A stretch of DNA of 48,501 nt from an uncultured Oscillospiraceae bacterium (lineage in GTDB: Bacteria; Bacillota; Clostridia; Oscillospirales; Oscillospiraceae). Shown here piece after piece: positions 32,766 to 40,857 of the stretch; within the stretch, counting starts at the first letter, position 1, and every line of letters begins with the position of its first letter. The position numbers were made by a program, and so were the translations under genes. Location: positions 1 to 48,501 of the forward strand of contig CAKTVG010000023.1 of assembly GCA_934622035.1 (NCBI GenBank). Direction: 5' to 3'. Under the pieces are notes generated by a model that was not told the origin of the DNA, did no database searches, and saw only the letters and a list, made by a program, of their open reading frames with translations.

Positions 32766-34016
32766 TTATCCTCTTCCTCCGCGCTGCACCGCCCGCGCCG
32801 CAAAGCCTCCCGCCTGGCCCGGACAAAGCGCCGTCGCAACAAAATAGCGCATGTCGTCCATCGCATGGTCGTGCTCCTTGCGCACGGTGTCCCGCCCGGC
32901 ATCCACATCCCACACATATTGCTCCATCTCGCGCAGGCAGTCGCGGCAGGGCGCGCAGATGACCAGCTTCCCCCGCTTGAGCAGATCCGACGTTCTTCGA
33001 ATGCCGGAAAGCACATCGTTCTTCGCCCGTCGCACCGTCCAGCCCTCCCGCTGCAAGAGCGCGATAAAGCTGGCCGCCGACGGGTCCACAATCACCGCAG
33101 TGATGTGCCTTCCCCCTGCCAGCTCCTGCAGCGCGGCGGCATATTCCGTGTCCGTCATCTGCCGCATCTCCCGCCGGGAATCAAAATAGAATTCCTTCAC
33201 ACGGTACCACACGCCCTCCTGCAAGCCCCAAAGCCCGAAGGACGCCGGGTTGACCGTCCCGTAGTCGCAGGAAATGTACCACTGGGAAAACGTCCCCTCC
33301 GGTGCCTGCGGCGCATGCTCCGTGTCGTAGAAGTCATACACGCGCCCCTCCGCCGCAACCCATTGTCCCAGTACAAACCGCCGGTAGAACACGCCGCTGT
33401 AAAGCCTCTCGTACCGCTTCCGGATCGCCGGAGCCAGCGCCGGGTTGTCCTCCATCATAAAATGCAGCCGCAGGCAGTTTCTCTCCTCCGCACCGAGGAT
33501 CCACTCCCGGTAGAACCAGTGCTGCGGCCCCTCCGGGTTGCAGTTGAACCACAGCCGGCTTCCGGCGACGGAGCACCGCGCGCAGGCCTGCTCAACAAAG
33601 CTGCGCGGCATCAGCGCCGCCTCGTCGAGCAGAATTCCCGCAAAGGTAATGCCCTGAATCAGCGCCGCCGAGCTTTCATCCTGCCCGCCGAAGATATAAA
33701 AGTCATTCTTTTTCCCCTGATAGCCGACCTGCACCAGGTTATCCGTCCGCTTTTCCTGTACGGAAAAGCCGATTTCCCGCAGCTTTGGCAGCAGCTCCGT
33801 CAGAACATTCCGCCGCAGCGAGGAAATGGTCTTTCCGCAGAGGCCGAAGCGCATCCCGGAAAAGCAGCTGCACGCCCAGAGGAAAAAGCTCAGCCCCATG
33901 CAGAGCGTCTTGCCGGAGCGAACTGCCCCGTCGCAGACGATTGCCTCCCTTCCTGCGTGCGGGTTTCCGTCCCGCCACCAATTGAGCACAATTTTTTGCT
34001 TTTGGGAGAACCTCAC
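32766..34016 (-). CDS. phage terminase large subunit (PBSX family)
   Basis: ATP-driven DNA packaging motor with nuclease domain, 416 residues. Start GTG 34016, sharing GTGA with the small-subunit stop. Walker A CDGAVRSGKT near 28-37, Walker B GILLDEAA near 127-134, and coupling motif WFNCNPEGP near 155. The nuclease domain begins YISCDYGTVNPASFG near 228, with VIVDPSAASF near 295 giving the second Asp. All key residues look intact, which is unusual for a decayed remnant. Confidence 0.88.
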   Translation of the reverse strand: MRFSQKQKIVLNWWRDGNPHAGREAIVCDGAVRSGKTLCMGLSFFLWACSCFSGMRFGLCGKTISSLRRNVLTELLPKLREIGFSVQEKRTDNLVQVGYQGKKNDFYIFGGQDESSAALIQGITFAGILLDEAALMPRSFVEQACARCSVAGSRLWFNCNPEGPQHWFYREWILGAEERNCLRLHFMMEDNPALAPAIRKRYERLYSGVFYRRFVLGQWVAAEGRVYDFYDTEHAPQAPEGTFSQWYISCDYGTVNPASFGLWGLQEGVWYRVKEFYFDSRREMRQMTDTEYAAALQELAGGRHITAVIVDPSAASFIALLQREGWTVRRAKNDVLSGIRRTSDLLKRGKLVICAPCRDCLREMEQYVWDVDAGRDTVRKEHDHAMDDMRYFVATALCPGQAGGFAARAVQRGGRG

Positions 34017-34291
34017 GCCTCATCGCCGTCCAAGGCCGCAGCAAAAAATGCCGCCGCACCGCTGCCGTCCTCGTCCGCATCCAGCAGACGCTCCAATGCG
34101 CGCACCCGGTCAATGAGCTTGACCTCCACGCCCTTGTCGCTGCGCTTGATCTCTGCCAGCAGGCTCAGGTCCAGCTTCTGAACCTCCACTTCCGGTTCCA
34201 GTACAAGCCTCACGCAATCGTTCGCCTTTCCGAACGCGAGGGCCTCCAGCTTTTTCAGCGTCCGCTCTTTTCGAGACTTCGCCGTTTGCAT
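34013..34291 (-). CDS. putative terminase small subunit
   Basis: 92 residues, charged and helical (SRKERTLKKLEALAFGKAND, DRVRALERLLD), in the usual place directly before the large subunit with a 4-nt overlap. No family signature is certain; the identity rests mainly on position. AAGGA is about 10 nt before ATG 34291. Only about 25 nt separate it from an upstream terminator-like hairpin, and no promoter is seen in between. Confidence 0.55.
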   Translation of the reverse strand: MQTAKSRKERTLKKLEALAFGKANDCVRLVLEPEVEVQKLDLSLLAEIKRSDKGVEVKLIDRVRALERLLDADEDGSGAAAFFAAALDGDEA

Positions 34292-34316
34292 TGCTTCATC
34301 ATCCTTCCCCGGCGCG

Positions 34317-34349
34317 AAAAAACCGCGCCTTCAACCCTAGGCGCGGTTT
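34317..34349 (-). terminator. terminator/attenuator-like hairpin between the ferritin-like gene and the phage cluster
   Basis: Minus strand stem AAACCGCGCC/GGCGCGGTTT (34340-34349 with 34320-34329) running into six T. It ends the ferritin-like transcript or attenuates read-through into the terminase genes. Confidence 0.82.
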
Positions 34350-34356
34350 CTGCGTT

Positions 34357-34378
34357 TTTTGCACGCTTCCGTGCAAAA
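34357..34378 (-). other. second hairpin upstream of the phage cluster
   Basis: A 9-bp stem TTTTGCACG/CGTGCAAAA with a 4-nt loop, 8 nt before the terminator hairpin and 15 nt after the ferritin-like stop codon. It has no T-run of its own. Confidence 0.6.
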
Positions 34379-34393
34379 CTCCGAAAAATTTTT

Positions 34394-34858
34394 TTAAATT
34401 TTCAACATCCGGCAGGTGATGCCTTGCAGGATTCTCCCGTGGTTCTCCTCCTGCGCTGCCAGCTCCTGAAACAGGCGCCGATGCTCCGGCCAGCGTTCTG
34501 CCGCCGCACGGTAGCGCTTCGCGCCCTCCAGCTCCACGGCAAACCGCGCCCGCAGCGTTTCGCAGAGGCTGCCCTCGCACCTCGGCGCGACCTCCGGTGC
34601 ATAGCACTCCCCCGTCAAAAGATAGTAAAGCGCCTGCAAGCGCCTGCCGTGGCAATCCTCCTGCATGGCGATCTGCCGCAGCGTCGCCGCATGCCGTCCG
34701 GCGCACCGCGCCGCCGCCAGATAAGTAACATGATCCGTGTGCTCCCCGGCGATCATCTCGCGCAGGCTCTCCTCCAGTGAAAGCGCCTCCGGCGCACGAT
34801 CCTGCTGCATCACGCGGTTCCAAACCGCGCGAGTCGCAGTGCTGTCATAGGGATCCAT
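34394..34858 (-). CDS. ferritin-like di-iron protein (rubrerythrin-type four-helix bundle)
   Basis: 154 residues. The start is ATG 34858, because GGAG (34867-34870) is 8 nt upstream; an ATG at 34864 is only 2 nt away. Two symmetrical iron half-sites are visible: Glu39 with Glu67-x2-His70 (QEDCH), and a Glu in RFAVELEGAK near 112 with EENH near 142-145. There is no rubredoxin domain. Likely roles are peroxide or iron handling. It lies directly upstream of the phage-derived cluster on the same strand, behind a sporulation-like promoter motif. Ferritin-like proteins are also known cargo of HK97-fold encapsulins, which makes the position notable; a link is inference. Confidence 0.75.
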   Translation of the reverse strand: MDPYDSTATRAVWNRVMQQDRAPEALSLEESLREMIAGEHTDHVTYLAAARCAGRHAATLRQIAMQEDCHGRRLQALYYLLTGECYAPEVAPRCEGSLCETLRARFAVELEGAKRYRAAAERWPEHRRLFQELAAQEENHGRILQGITCRMLKI

Positions 34859-34898
34859 TGTCATTTCTCCTTTCGCACCCGGTTCTCCGGGCTCTTTG

Positions 34899-34909
34899 CC
34901 AGTCTATGC
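34899..34909 (-). promoter_or_regulatory. sporulation-type promoter motif of the ferritin-like gene
   Basis: Minus strand GCATAGACTGG, identical over 11 nt to the motif upstream of spoIIP (43878-43888) and like GCATATTCTGG before dpaA. CATAGACT resembles the SigE/SigK -10 box; a -35 match is poor. It lies about 40 nt before the start codon. Confidence 0.5.
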
Positions 34910-34946
34910 GTCTGTGCGTTTCGGTGTTCCTTCCCGTTTTTCCGGC

Positions 34947-34975
34947 TTGCATTCCTTCAAAAAGCCTGATATAAT
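34947..34975 (+). promoter_or_regulatory. SigA-type promoter of the MATE-ABC exporter operon
   Basis: TTGCAT (34947-34952), 17-nt spacer, TATAAT (34970-34975). Confidence 0.75.
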
Positions 34976-35039
34976 AACAAAATATGATTTTGCGGAACAT
35001 TTTGGAAGCATCCGCGTCTATGAATCTCAGGAGGTTCCT

Positions 35040-36470
35040 ATGAAAACGAAGCTCGGAAGGCGGTACCTCGGCAGCGCCGCCTTCTATAAAATGGTCCTTG
35101 CCGTTGCCGTCCCCATCATGATTCAGAACGGCATCACCAATTTTGTCAGTCTGCTGGATAATATCATGGTCGGCCGGGTCGGCACGGAGCAGATGACCGG
35201 TGTCGCCATCGTCAATCAGCTGATTTTTGTCTTCAACCTTGCCATTTTTGGTGCCGTCTCCGGCGCGGGCATTTTCGGCGCACAGTTTTTCGGCTGCGGC
35301 GATCACGAGGGTGTCCGTCACGCCCTGCGCTTCAAGCTTTATACCTGCCTGCTGCTGACGGCGCTGGGCATTGGCGTATTCGTCCTCTTCGGCAACCGGC
35401 TCATCCGCCTCTACCTTCAGGGGGAAGGCACACCCGAGCAGATCGAAGCCAGCTTTGGCTATGCGCAGGAATACCTCCGCATCATGCTCTTCGGCTTCAT
35501 TCCCTTCGTCATTGCGCAGTGCTATTCCGGCACGCTCCGCGAATCCAACCGCACCGTTCTTCCAATGGTCGCCGGTATCGCAGGCGTCCTGGTCAACCTG
35601 CTGTTCAATACGCTTCTGATCTTCGGCTATCTCGGCTTTCCCTGCCTTGGCTCTTCCGGCGCGGCGATTGCCACGGTTCTCTCCCGCTTTGTCGAAGCCG
35701 CCGTTGTTGTCGCCTTCTCCCACTTTGGCAAACATCGTGCGCTCTTCCGCGGCCTTTACCGCTCGCTGCGCGTGCCGAAATCCCTCGCGCTGCAAATTGG
35801 AAAGAAAACGCTGCCTCTTTTGATCAATGAAGCGCTCTGGGCCGCAGGCTGTGCGCTGCTGCTGCAATGCTATTCCTATCGTGGCTATGACGTCGTCACC
35901 GCCAGCAATATCGCCTCCACCATTTCCAACGTCTTCAATGTTGCCTTCCTAGCTCTGGGCAACGCCGTTGGTATCATCGTTGGCCAGCTCCTCGGTGCCG
36001 GAAAAATGGACGAGGCCGTGGATACCGACCGCAAGCTGATCGTATTCACCCTGGCCGTCTGCGTCGTTGTGGGCGGCGTCATGGCGCTGGTTGCGCCGCT
36101 TTTCCCGCAAATTTACAACACGACCGACCACGTCCGTTCGCTTGCCGAGAGCTTCATTCTCTTCTGCGCGCTCTGCATGCCCATCAACGCTCTGGCCAAC
36201 GCCTGTTATTTTACGCTGCGATCCGGCGGCAAAACGCTCATTACCTTTCTCTTCGACAGCTTTTATGTCTGCGTTTTCACCGTCCCCATCGCCTACCTTC
36301 TCGGCCACTTCACCAGTCTTCCCATCGAGCCGCTGTACCTGTTCTGCCAGCTCGCCGATATCGGAAAATGCATCATTGGCCTGATAATGATCAAAAAGGG
36401 CCTCTGGCTCAATAACATCGTGCAAAAGGAAATTACCAATGAAGACCACACAGTATTATCAGAAGCATAG
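35040..36470 (+). CDS. MATE-family exporter
   Basis: Second MATE transporter of the window, 476 residues, 12 helices. LLDNIMVGRVGTEQMTGVAIVN near 38-59 and SGAGIFGAQFFGCGDHEG near 76-93 are family hallmarks, mirrored by NAVGIIVGQLLGAGKMDEAVD near 305. AGGAGG is 6-7 nt before ATG 35040. The 3' end overlaps the following ABC exporter by 32 nt, an unusual pairing that suggests coordinated export or co-regulation. No MarR gene accompanies it. Confidence 0.92.
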   Translation: MKTKLGRRYLGSAAFYKMVLAVAVPIMIQNGITNFVSLLDNIMVGRVGTEQMTGVAIVNQLIFVFNLAIFGAVSGAGIFGAQFFGCGDHEGVRHALRFKLYTCLLLTALGIGVFVLFGNRLIRLYLQGEGTPEQIEASFGYAQEYLRIMLFGFIPFVIAQCYSGTLRESNRTVLPMVAGIAGVLVNLLFNTLLIFGYLGFPCLGSSGAAIATVLSRFVEAAVVVAFSHFGKHRALFRGLYRSLRVPKSLALQIGKKTLPLLINEALWAAGCALLLQCYSYRGYDVVTASNIASTISNVFNVAFLALGNAVGIIVGQLLGAGKMDEAVDTDRKLIVFTLAVCVVVGGVMALVAPLFPQIYNTTDHVRSLAESFILFCALCMPINALANACYFTLRSGGKTLITFLFDSFYVCVFTVPIAYLLGHFTSLPIEPLYLFCQLADIGKCIIGLIMIKKGLWLNNIVQKEITNEDHTVLSEA

Positions 36471-38193
36471 TCTTCTTCGCATCTTTCTCTCCTATTTCCG
36501 CCCGCACATGGGGCTGTTCACACTGGATATTCTCTGTGCCACCTTCGCCTCCATGGTCGATCTGGCATTCCCCATTCTCTCCCGACGGGCAATCAACGTG
36601 ATGCTGCCGAACGCGCAGTACCATAAGCTCTTTTTCATTGTCATGGGCCTGCTGGCCGTCGCCTACCTCATCCGCGGCTTTCTCTATTACATCATCGGCT
36701 ATTACGGCCACACCTTCGGCATCCGCGTCGAGGCCGACATCCGCCGCGATCTTTTCCGTCATATGCAGAGCCTTGGCTATGAATACTATGACCGCAACCG
36801 CACCGGCCAGCTCATGAGCCGCCTGACGAGCGACCTGTTTGAGATCACGGAGCTTGCCCACCATGGCCCGGAGGACCTCATCATCTCGCTTCTGACCATC
36901 ACCGGCGCTCTGATCGTGATGTTCCGCATTGAGTGGCGGCTGGCCCTGGTCGTCCTGATCATTCTCCCCATTCTTGTCATCGTTCTGGTACTGCGCCGCC
37001 GCAAGATGAGCGCCGTCTCCAAGAATGTCAAGAGCCGCACCGCCGCGATCAACGCCGAGATCGAGTCTTCTCTCTCCGGCATCCGCACCGCCAAGGCCTT
37101 CGCCAATGAGTCCATCGAGCTGGAAAAGTTTGACCGCGCCAATGAGCGCTTCAAGGTTTCCAAGCGCGAATTTCACAAGGAAATGGGCATTTTCAACGGC
37201 TCTTTGGAGTTTTTCATGTCCATTCTCTCCGTCGCCGTCATTGCCTTCGGCGGCGCGCTGATGATGAAGGGCAGTCTGGAGGTTGTCGATCTTCTCACCT
37301 TCACGCTCTATATCGGCACCTTCACCAACCCCGTGCGCAAGCTGGTCAACTTCGCCGAGATGTTTGCCAACGGCTTTGCCGGTCTGAACCGCTTTGCCGA
37401 GCTGATGCGCACCGAGCCGACCCTTCAGGACGCGCCGGACGCCGTAGCGCTGACCCACGTCCGCGGTGAAATTTCCGCCGAGCATGTCGGCTTCGCCTAT
37501 GACGGCGACCTCGACGTCCTGCGCGACGTCAGCCTGCACGTCTCCCCCGGCGAAACCATTGCCATCGTCGGTCCCTCCGGCGGTGGCAAGAGCACGCTCT
37601 GCCGTCTCATTCCCCGCTTCTATGACGTCACGAGCGGCAGCATCCGCATCGACGGCCTGGACGTCCGCGCCGTCACACAGGAGTCCCTGCACCATGCCAT
37701 CGGCGTCGTGCAGCAGGATGTCTTCCTCTTTGCCGACACCATTGGCAATAACATCCGCTACGGCAAGCCGGACGCCACCATGGATGAGATTATCGAGGCC
37801 GCCAAGCGCGCCGAGATTTACGATGACATCATGCAGATGCCGGACGGCTTTGATACCTACGTCGGTGAGCGCGGCACGCTTCTCTCCGGCGGCCAGAAGC
37901 AGCGCGTCAGCATCGCGCGCATCTTCCTGAAGAATCCGCCCATCCTGATTCTGGACGAAGCCACCAGCGCCCTCGACAGCGTGACGGAGGCAAAGATTCA
38001 GAGTGCCTTGGACGCGCTTGCCGTCGGCCGGACTACACTCATCATCGCCCACCGTCTGTCCACCATCCGCAGCGCCTCGCGCATTCTGGTCGTCAGCGGC
38101 GGCAAAATCATCGAGCAGGGCACGCACGAGCAGCTGATGCAGCGCGGCGGCCTCTATTCCGAACTGAGAAAAACGCAGAATCTTGCGCTCTGA
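36439..38193 (+). CDS. ABC exporter, fused membrane and ATPase domains
   Basis: Half-transporter of the MsbA/BmrA type, 584 residues, acting as a homodimer. Six helices occupy residues 15-320. The ATPase domain has Walker A VGPSGGGKST near 376-385, Q-loop VVQQDVF near 418, signature LLSGGQKQR near 478, Walker B ILILDEATSALDS near 499, and the H-loop His in IIAHRLST near 535. All catalytic residues are present. Translation starts inside the MATE gene from an AAGGAAA site, so the two are coupled. Confidence 0.95.
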   Translation: MKTTQYYQKHSLLRIFLSYFRPHMGLFTLDILCATFASMVDLAFPILSRRAINVMLPNAQYHKLFFIVMGLLAVAYLIRGFLYYIIGYYGHTFGIRVEADIRRDLFRHMQSLGYEYYDRNRTGQLMSRLTSDLFEITELAHHGPEDLIISLLTITGALIVMFRIEWRLALVVLIILPILVIVLVLRRRKMSAVSKNVKSRTAAINAEIESSLSGIRTAKAFANESIELEKFDRANERFKVSKREFHKEMGIFNGSLEFFMSILSVAVIAFGGALMMKGSLEVVDLLTFTLYIGTFTNPVRKLVNFAEMFANGFAGLNRFAELMRTEPTLQDAPDAVALTHVRGEISAEHVGFAYDGDLDVLRDVSLHVSPGETIAIVGPSGGGKSTLCRLIPRFYDVTSGSIRIDGLDVRAVTQESLHHAIGVVQQDVFLFADTIGNNIRYGKPDATMDEIIEAAKRAEIYDDIMQMPDGFDTYVGERGTLLSGGQKQRVSIARIFLKNPPILILDEATSALDSVTEAKIQSALDALAVGRTTLIIAHRLSTIRSASRILVVSGGKIIEQGTHEQLMQRGGLYSELRKTQNLAL

Positions 38194-38225
38194 ACACGGA
38201 AAAGCGTCGAAAATGCAAAATTTAC

Positions 38226-38254
38226 TTGCTTTTTTGGTAAACGCACAGTATAAT
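38226..38254 (+). promoter_or_regulatory. SigA-type promoter of the amino-sugar operon
   Basis: TTGCTT (38226-38231), 17-nt spacer, TATAAT (38249-38254). The leader carries a small CACCGGG/CCCGGTG hairpin (38268-38286). Confidence 0.78.
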
Positions 38255-38324
38255 ATTTAAACTATCACACCGGGACATCCCCGGTGCATAGAATGAGGAA
38301 AACCACGGAAAGGATGATACCGTT

Positions 38325-39404
38325 TTGAGCAACACCTGTTGTGTGAAACCGGCGATCCGTCACTTTTGTATCGAGGGCAGCCCTGTCAGCGCCGTCGAAT
38401 TCGGCGGCGGCCACATTAATCTGACCTGCAAAGTAACTACCGACAGCGGAAAGTCCTATATTCTCCAGCGTATCAATCGATATGTCTTCACAAATCCCAA
38501 GGCCGTCATGGAAAATGTCGGCGCCGTCACGGAGTATCTGCGCACCCGCGTCAGCAACCAGAGCGAGATTCTGCACTTTGTGCTCTCCGATGCCGGAACC
38601 TATTATTATGTAGACGAGGGCGGCGAATACTGGCGCTGCTATGAATTCGCTGACGGCCTGTGCCTTGACCTGCCGGAAACCGATAAGGATTTCTACGAAA
38701 GCGCCATCGCCTTCGGCCGTTTCCAGGAAATGCTCCGCGATTTTCCCGCGGAAACCCTGCACGAAACCATTCCCCTCTTCCACAACACCGCCAACCGCTA
38801 CCGTCAGCTCCGCGCCGCGATTGAAGCCGACCGTGTCGGCCGCGTCGACGGCGTTAAAGACGAGCTTGATTTCCTGCTTGCCCGTGAGCACGAGGGCGAA
38901 ACCATCTGCCGCCTGCTGGATAACGGTGAGCTTCCCCTCCGCGTCACACATAATGATACCAAGCTGAATAACGTCCTGCTCGACCCCGAAACGCGCGAAG
39001 CGCTCTGCGTCCTGGACCTGGACACCGTCATGCCCGGCTCCTCGCTGTATGACTACGGCGATTCCATCCGCTTCGGTGCGGCAACCGCGCCCGAGGATGA
39101 AAAGGACCTGTCCAAAATGGGCGTCAACCTGCACCTGTTCCGCGTCTACACCGCCGGCTATCTCACCGCCTGCCCGAGCCTGACGGCAAAGGAGCGCGAG
39201 CTGCTGCCTCTGGGCGCGAAGATCATGACGCTGGAGCTGGCCGTCCGCTTCCTGGCCGACTACCTCGACGGCGACCGCTATTTCAAGACCGACTACCCCG
39301 AGCATAACCTCATCCGCGCCCGTGCGCAGATGAAGCTCGTGGCCGATATGGAGTCCAAGTGGGACGAGATGCAGAAGATCGTCGCGGAAGAAACCGCAAA
39401 ATAA
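38325..39404 (+). CDS. N-acetylhexosamine 1-kinase-like sugar kinase
   Basis: 359-residue kinase of the aminoglycoside phosphotransferase fold, closest in pattern to NahK/LnpB, which phosphorylates GlcNAc or GalNAc at C1. The TTG start at 38325 has AAAGGAT 8-9 nt upstream. EFGGGHINLTCKV near 25-37 and YILQRINRYVF near 45 fit the N-lobe; THNDTKLNN near 208 is the catalytic loop and VLDLDTVMPG near 230 the metal-binding Asp. It starts an operon with a ROK protein and NagA, supporting an amino-sugar substrate from host or mucin glycans. Confidence 0.82.
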   Translation: MSNTCCVKPAIRHFCIEGSPVSAVEFGGGHINLTCKVTTDSGKSYILQRINRYVFTNPKAVMENVGAVTEYLRTRVSNQSEILHFVLSDAGTYYYVDEGGEYWRCYEFADGLCLDLPETDKDFYESAIAFGRFQEMLRDFPAETLHETIPLFHNTANRYRQLRAAIEADRVGRVDGVKDELDFLLAREHEGETICRLLDNGELPLRVTHNDTKLNNVLLDPETREALCVLDLDTVMPGSSLYDYGDSIRFGAATAPEDEKDLSKMGVNLHLFRVYTAGYLTACPSLTAKERELLPLGAKIMTLELAVRFLADYLDGDRYFKTDYPEHNLIRARAQMKLVADMESKWDEMQKIVAEETAK

Positions 39405-39416
39405 CGGAGGAACAAC

Positions 39417-40796
39417 ATGAATTACCTGGGCATCGACTATTCCGTCAAGCATCTGCCTGCGCTTGACCCTGATTTTATCCCCTTCGGCGTCTGGCTCGAC
39501 GCCTATGAAAAGGGCGCACAGAAGCCCCTCGCCATCGCCATTGAGCGTGACCGCGGCCAGATCTCCGTCCGCCGGACGAAGATTCATGGCACCCCCGAAA
39601 TGGCGGAGGCGGATTACCGCTACGTCGAGCGCTATGTGAAGTTCCTGCTCTGGTCCATCGGCGGCTTCCGCATCTGGATCTGCGGCGACAGCTTGCTGGC
39701 GCAGCGTCTGCAAAAGGCCTATACGCTCGAGGGCGAGCGCAAGTTTGACGTCCAGTTCATGCAGGATGTCTATGAGGTGCCCTTCGAGGTCATCGACTGC
39801 ACTCTGGAAGCCTTCCCGCAGGCAAACGAATCCTCCGTCGCCATCGGCGGCCATATGGAGGGCTGCCGCATCGGCTTTGACGCCGGCGGCTCCGACCGCA
39901 AGGTTTCCGCCGTCATCGATGGCAAGACCGTCTATTCCGAGGAAGTCGTATGGCATCCGAAGACGGTCGCCGACCCCCAGTACCATTTTGACGGCATCGT
40001 CGCAGCCTTCCGCACCGCCGCCTCCAAAATGCCGCGCGTAGATGCCATTGGCGTCTCCTCCGCCGGTGTTTTCATTGGCAACAGCCCGATGGTCTCCTCT
40101 CTGTTCATCAAGGTCCCGCGTGAAAAGCGCGACCTCGTCAAGACGATCTATGACCGCGCCGCTGCGGAGCTGGGCAATGTTCCCATTGTCGTCGCCAACG
40201 ACGGCGACGTGACCGCCCTCGCCGGTGCCATGGGTCTGGAGTGCGGCTCCGTCATGGGCATGGCTATGGGCACCAGCGAAGCCGTCGGCTATGTCGATGC
40301 GGACGGCAACGTCCTCGGCTGGCTCAACGAGCTTGCCTTCGCACCGGTCGATCTCTTTGAGAACGCCATGCAGGACGAATGGTCCACCGACTTCGGCGTC
40401 GGCTGCAAGTATTTCTCTCAGGACGCCGTCATCAAGCTCGCCCCGCGCGCCGGAATCGAGCTGGACGAGAGCCTTACCCCCGCCGAAAAGCTGAAGGTCG
40501 TGCAGGGCCTGATGGAAAAAGGCGACGAGCGTGCCCGCCGGATCTTCGAATCCATCGGCGCTTACCTTGCCTATACGCTCAAGCTCTATACCCGTTTCTA
40601 TGACGTACATCATATGATCGTCCTCGGCCGTGTCATGTCCGGCCTCGGCGGCAACGTGGTTCTGGACACCTGCCTGCACATCCTGAAGGACGAATATCCC
40701 GAGCTTGCCGCCCATCTGCGCGTCATGCTCCCGGACGAGAAGACCCGCCGCGTCGGTCAGTCCGTCGCCGCCGCGAGCCTGCCCGAATGTAAATAA
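39417..40796 (+). CDS. ROK-family protein with long N-terminal extension
   Basis: 459 residues. The ROK phosphate-binding motif DAGGSDRK is not at the start, as in ordinary 300-residue ROK kinases, but near 155-162, so about 150 residues precede it. DAIGVSSAGVF near 212 and VVANDGDVTALAGAMGL near 259 continue the ROK/ASKHA core. The usual CxCGxxGCxE zinc motif is absent. GGAGG precedes the ATG. Probable sugar kinase acting with NahK-like kinase and NagA, perhaps making GlcNAc-6-phosphate for NagA; a regulatory role is possible. Confidence 0.78.
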   Translation: MNYLGIDYSVKHLPALDPDFIPFGVWLDAYEKGAQKPLAIAIERDRGQISVRRTKIHGTPEMAEADYRYVERYVKFLLWSIGGFRIWICGDSLLAQRLQKAYTLEGERKFDVQFMQDVYEVPFEVIDCTLEAFPQANESSVAIGGHMEGCRIGFDAGGSDRKVSAVIDGKTVYSEEVVWHPKTVADPQYHFDGIVAAFRTAASKMPRVDAIGVSSAGVFIGNSPMVSSLFIKVPREKRDLVKTIYDRAAAELGNVPIVVANDGDVTALAGAMGLECGSVMGMAMGTSEAVGYVDADGNVLGWLNELAFAPVDLFENAMQDEWSTDFGVGCKYFSQDAVIKLAPRAGIELDESLTPAEKLKVVQGLMEKGDERARRIFESIGAYLAYTLKLYTRFYDVHHMIVLGRVMSGLGGNVVLDTCLHILKDEYPELAAHLRVMLPDEKTRRVGQSVAAASLPECK

Positions 40797-40804
40797 CCAT
40801 TTTT

Positions 40805-40832
40805 GCAGGGTCACGCTCCGCCGTGGCCCTGC
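40805..40832 (+). other. hairpin between the ROK gene and nagA
   Basis: Stem GCAGGG-TCACG with CGTGG-CCCTGC (one G-T pair). No T-run follows; it may stabilise or process the operon mRNA. Confidence 0.55.
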
Positions 40833-40857
40833 TGCATCATATCACGGAGGAACCCCC

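Noticed and set aside
26376..35039. Attachment-site direct repeats bounding the phage cluster
   Set aside because: I looked for a shared repeat between the two edges and found none convincing; only unrelated hairpins are present.
38265..40814. 849-codon minus-strand frame across the kinase genes
   Set aside because: Antisense shadow; the plus-strand genes show catalytic motifs, promoter and ribosome binding sites.
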